A stretch of 5,809 nt of DNA from Myxococcales bacterium (GTDB lineage: Bacteria; Myxococcota; Polyangia; Fen-1088). The stretch spans positions 1 through 5,809 of the forward strand of contig PMLH01000450.1 in assembly GCA_003159055.1 (NCBI GenBank), in the 5' to 3' direction. The position numbers and the translations under genes are program-made. Shown here one piece after another: positions 4,007 to 5,809 of this stretch (position 1 is its first letter; each line of letters opens with the position of its first letter). Below the pieces are notes generated by a model. That model ran no database searches. It was not told the origin of the DNA and saw only the letters and a list, made by a program, of their open reading frames with translations.

Positions 4007-5809
4007 ATGTGCGGAATAGTTGGTTATGCGGGATCCCGCGACGCGACCTCGGTCATCATCAGCGGCCTGCGCAGGCTCGAATACCGTGGTTACGATTCGG
4101 CCGGCATCGCCGTCGTCAGTGGAAACAAGACGGAAGTCCTGCGCTGTCGAGGCAAGCTGTCGGCACTCGAGAAGCTGCTCGTAGAAAAGAAGCTTCCAGG
4201 AACCTTGGGCATCGGGCACACCCGTTGGGCCACCCACGGACGCCCCTCGGACGAAAACGCCCACCCGCACAGGGCTGGGACAGTCTCGGTCGTACACAAC
4301 GGCATCGTCGAGAACCATGCGGTGCTGCGCGACCGTCTCGAAGCCGCGGGTCGGAAGTTCTCGTCGCAGACCGACACCGAAGTGATCGCTCACCTGATCG
4401 ACGAGGCTCTCAACAAGGGCGCCGTGACTCTCGTCGAGGCGGTCCGAACCGCGCTCAAGCAGGTTGAAGGATCGTACGCAATCGCCGTGGTTTCGGACAG
4501 CCATCCCGAAGGGTTTGTCGCGGCGAAAAATGCCTCACCGCTCGTGGTCGGCGTAGGGGAAGGCGAGCACTTCGTCGCCTCGGATGCGCCCGCCATCCTC
4601 GAATACACGCGGGACATGATCTTTCTCGAAGACGGAGACGTTGTCGACGTTCGCGGCTCGTCCGTGAGCATCTCGGATGTCGACGGCAATCCGCGAACGC
4701 GTGCCAAGCAGCACGTCACGTGGACCGCAGGCCAAGCCGAAAAGGGCGGTTTCCCCCACTTCATGCTCAAAGAAATCTACGAGCAGGCAGACGTCGTGAG
4801 CGATACCCTGCGCGGTCGACTCTTGCTCGACAGCAATGACGTCAGCCTCGACGGCCAAGATTTCGGTGAGTTGCCGCAGCGGCTTCTGGTTCTCGCCTGC
4901 GGGACCTCCTATCACGCCGGTCTGGTCGGCAAGTTTCTCGTCGAGAATCTGGCGCGCTTGCCCTGCGAAGTCGACCTGGCCAGCGAATTCCGCTATCGCG
5001 AGCCCGTCGTGAGAAAAGACGATCTGGTGGTGGCGATTTCCCAGAGCGGTGAAACCGCGGACACCTTGGCCGCGGTCAAGGAAGCCAAAGCGCGTGGAGC
5101 GCGCACCCTCGCCATCTGCAACGTGGTCGACTCCGCGATCGCACGCGCCTCCGATTTCGTGCTCTACACGCATGCCGGCCCGGAAATCGGCGTGGCGTCC
5201 ACCAAGTGCTTCACGGCTCAGCTCGCGGCGCTCACTTTGCTTGCCATTCATCTCGGGCGTCGCAACGGGGCGCTTGGCGATAAGGCGGCGGCCGAGCTGG
5301 TTGGCGAGCTCGTCCAGATACCTCACAAGATGAGCGAGACCTTGCGCGCCACCGGCGACCTACGCGAGCTCGCGCACAAGTACATGCACGCGCGCGATTT
5401 TCTCTTTCTCGGCCGCGGCACCAACTACCCCATCGCGCTCGAAGGTGCGCTCAAGCTGAAAGAAATCTCGTACATCCACGCCGAGGGCTACGCTGCCGGC
5501 GAGATGAAACACGGACCCATCGCGCTCATCGACGATGGCCTGCCCGTCGTGGTCATCGCCACGCAGGGCAAAGGCTACGAAAAGGTGCTGTCGAACTTGG
5601 CCGAAGTGCGCGCGCGCGAGGGGCACGTGATCGCCGTGGCCACCAAGGGCGACGAAGCCATCCGGACGCACTGCCAGGATGTGCTGTGGGTGGAAGATAC
5701 AACGGCCCTGCTGCAACCGCTGCTCACGGTTCTGCCGCTGCAGCTTCTTGCCTACAGCGTGGCCGTGGCGCGAGGCACCGACGTCGATCAGCCGCGCAAC
5801 CTGGCCAAG
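4007..5809 (+). CDS. glmS: Glutamine--fructose-6-phosphate aminotransferase (isomerizing), lacking about the last 5 codons
   Basis: Cytosolic enzyme making glucosamine-6-phosphate and glutamate from fructose-6-phosphate and glutamine, the first step to UDP-GlcNAc for peptidoglycan, LPS and other polysaccharides. 601 codons are present. The start is fixed because the family needs Met-Cys: Cys2 is the glutaminase nucleophile in MCGIVGY. The glutaminase domain (about 1-240) shows EYRGYDSAGIA, HTRWATHG (71-78), HNGIVEN (97-103) and TDTEV (122-126). The isomerase half has two SIS domains: LACGTSYHAG (296-305), the sugar-phosphate loop SQSGET (345-350), VASTKCFTAQLAAL, and ALKLKEISYIHAEGYAAGEMKHGP (quoted in parts: LKLKEISYIHAEG, AAGEMKHGP). 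By comparison with E. coli GlmS, Glu486 and His502 are catalytic and Lys601, the last codon in the window, is the equivalent of Lys603. The sequence stops within DVDQPRNLAK, where family members normally add SVTVE. No ribosome site is visible before ATG 4007. Divergent from the beta-helix gene. Confidence 0.98.
   Translation, partial: MCGIVGYAGSRDATSVIISGLRRLEYRGYDSAGIAVVSGNKTEVLRCRGKLSALEKLLVEKKLPGTLGIGHTRWATHGRPSDENAHPHRAGTVSVVHNGIVENHAVLRDRLEAAGRKFSSQTDTEVIAHLIDEALNKGAVTLVEAVRTALKQVEGSYAIAVVSDSHPEGFVAAKNASPLVVGVGEGEHFVASDAPAILEYTRDMIFLEDGDVVDVRGSSVSISDVDGNPRTRAKQHVTWTAGQAEKGGFPHFMLKEIYEQADVVSDTLRGRLLLDSNDVSLDGQDFGELPQRLLVLACGTSYHAGLVGKFLVENLARLPCEVDLASEFRYREPVVRKDDLVVAISQSGETADTLAAVKEAKARGARTLAICNVVDSAIARASDFVLYTHAGPEIGVASTKCFTAQLAALTLLAIHLGRRNGALGDKAAAELVGELVQIPHKMSETLRATGDLRELAHKYMHARDFLFLGRGTNYPIALEGALKLKEISYIHAEGYAAGEMKHGPIALIDDGLPVVVIATQGKGYEKVLSNLAEVRAREGHVIAVATKGDEAIRTHCQDVLWVEDTTALLQPLLTVLPLQLLAYSVAVARGTDVDQPRNLAK

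Noticed and set aside
3911..4504. Minus-strand open frame (197 codons) covering the divergent region and the glmS start
   Set aside because: It is antisense to the GlmS glutaminase domain and its translation has no recognisable motifs.
4535..5326. Minus-strand open frame (263 codons) opposite glmS
   Set aside because: It mirrors the highly conserved glmS coding sequence; such long antisense frames are common in GC-rich genes.

Overview
This is a GC-rich window, roughly 60% G+C by eye, with strong GC bias at third codon positions. It most likely comes from a Gram-negative bacterium. The clues are a lipoprotein-type secreted beta-helix protein, a cytosolic CpsD/CapB-like polysaccharide ATPase with a very long Ala/Pro/Ser/Thr-rich linker, and an ordinary long-form GlmS. 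A myxobacterium or other former Deltaproteobacterium fits this style, but that is inference: no rRNA or other marker gene is present.

Layout, left to right. (1) Positions 1-402 hold no confident gene. A minus-strand reading frame runs off the left edge, and there are two short perfect inverted repeats. (2) 403-729 (+) encodes a small HTH protein that resembles HigA/XRE-type antitoxins, but no recognisable toxin lies beside it. (3) Converging on it, 782-2167 (-) encodes a CpsD/CapB/Wze-like P-loop protein. It has about 250 residues of low-complexity N-terminus with a 26-residue periodic RTxTP repeat, altered Walker A and A' motifs, and no tyrosine-rich tail. (4) Upstream of it on the same strand, 2282-3886 (-) encodes a probable lipoprotein with a right-handed parallel beta-helix domain of polysaccharide-lyase or polysaccharide-binding type. 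(5) A 120-bp divergent interval (3887-4006) separates this pair from (6) glmS (4007 to the right edge, +). GlmS is complete except for about the last five codons.

How the genes may fit together. GlmS makes glucosamine-6-phosphate, the entry to UDP-GlcNAc and hence to peptidoglycan, LPS and exopolysaccharide. The two minus-strand genes look like parts of an exopolysaccharide system: a cytosolic regulator/ATPase and an exported beta-helix protein that could bind, trim or shape the polymer. They may be co-transcribed (114-bp gap) and are transcribed divergently from glmS. The link is from gene content and position only; no glycosyltransferase, Wzx/Wzy or Wza gene is visible here.

The most unusual element is the kinase-like protein. 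It keeps the P-loop lysine and the Walker B aspartate, but the Walker A' aspartates are replaced (EANLR instead of the usual DADLR), it lacks a tyrosine tail, and it carries a regular RTxTP repeat in its linker.
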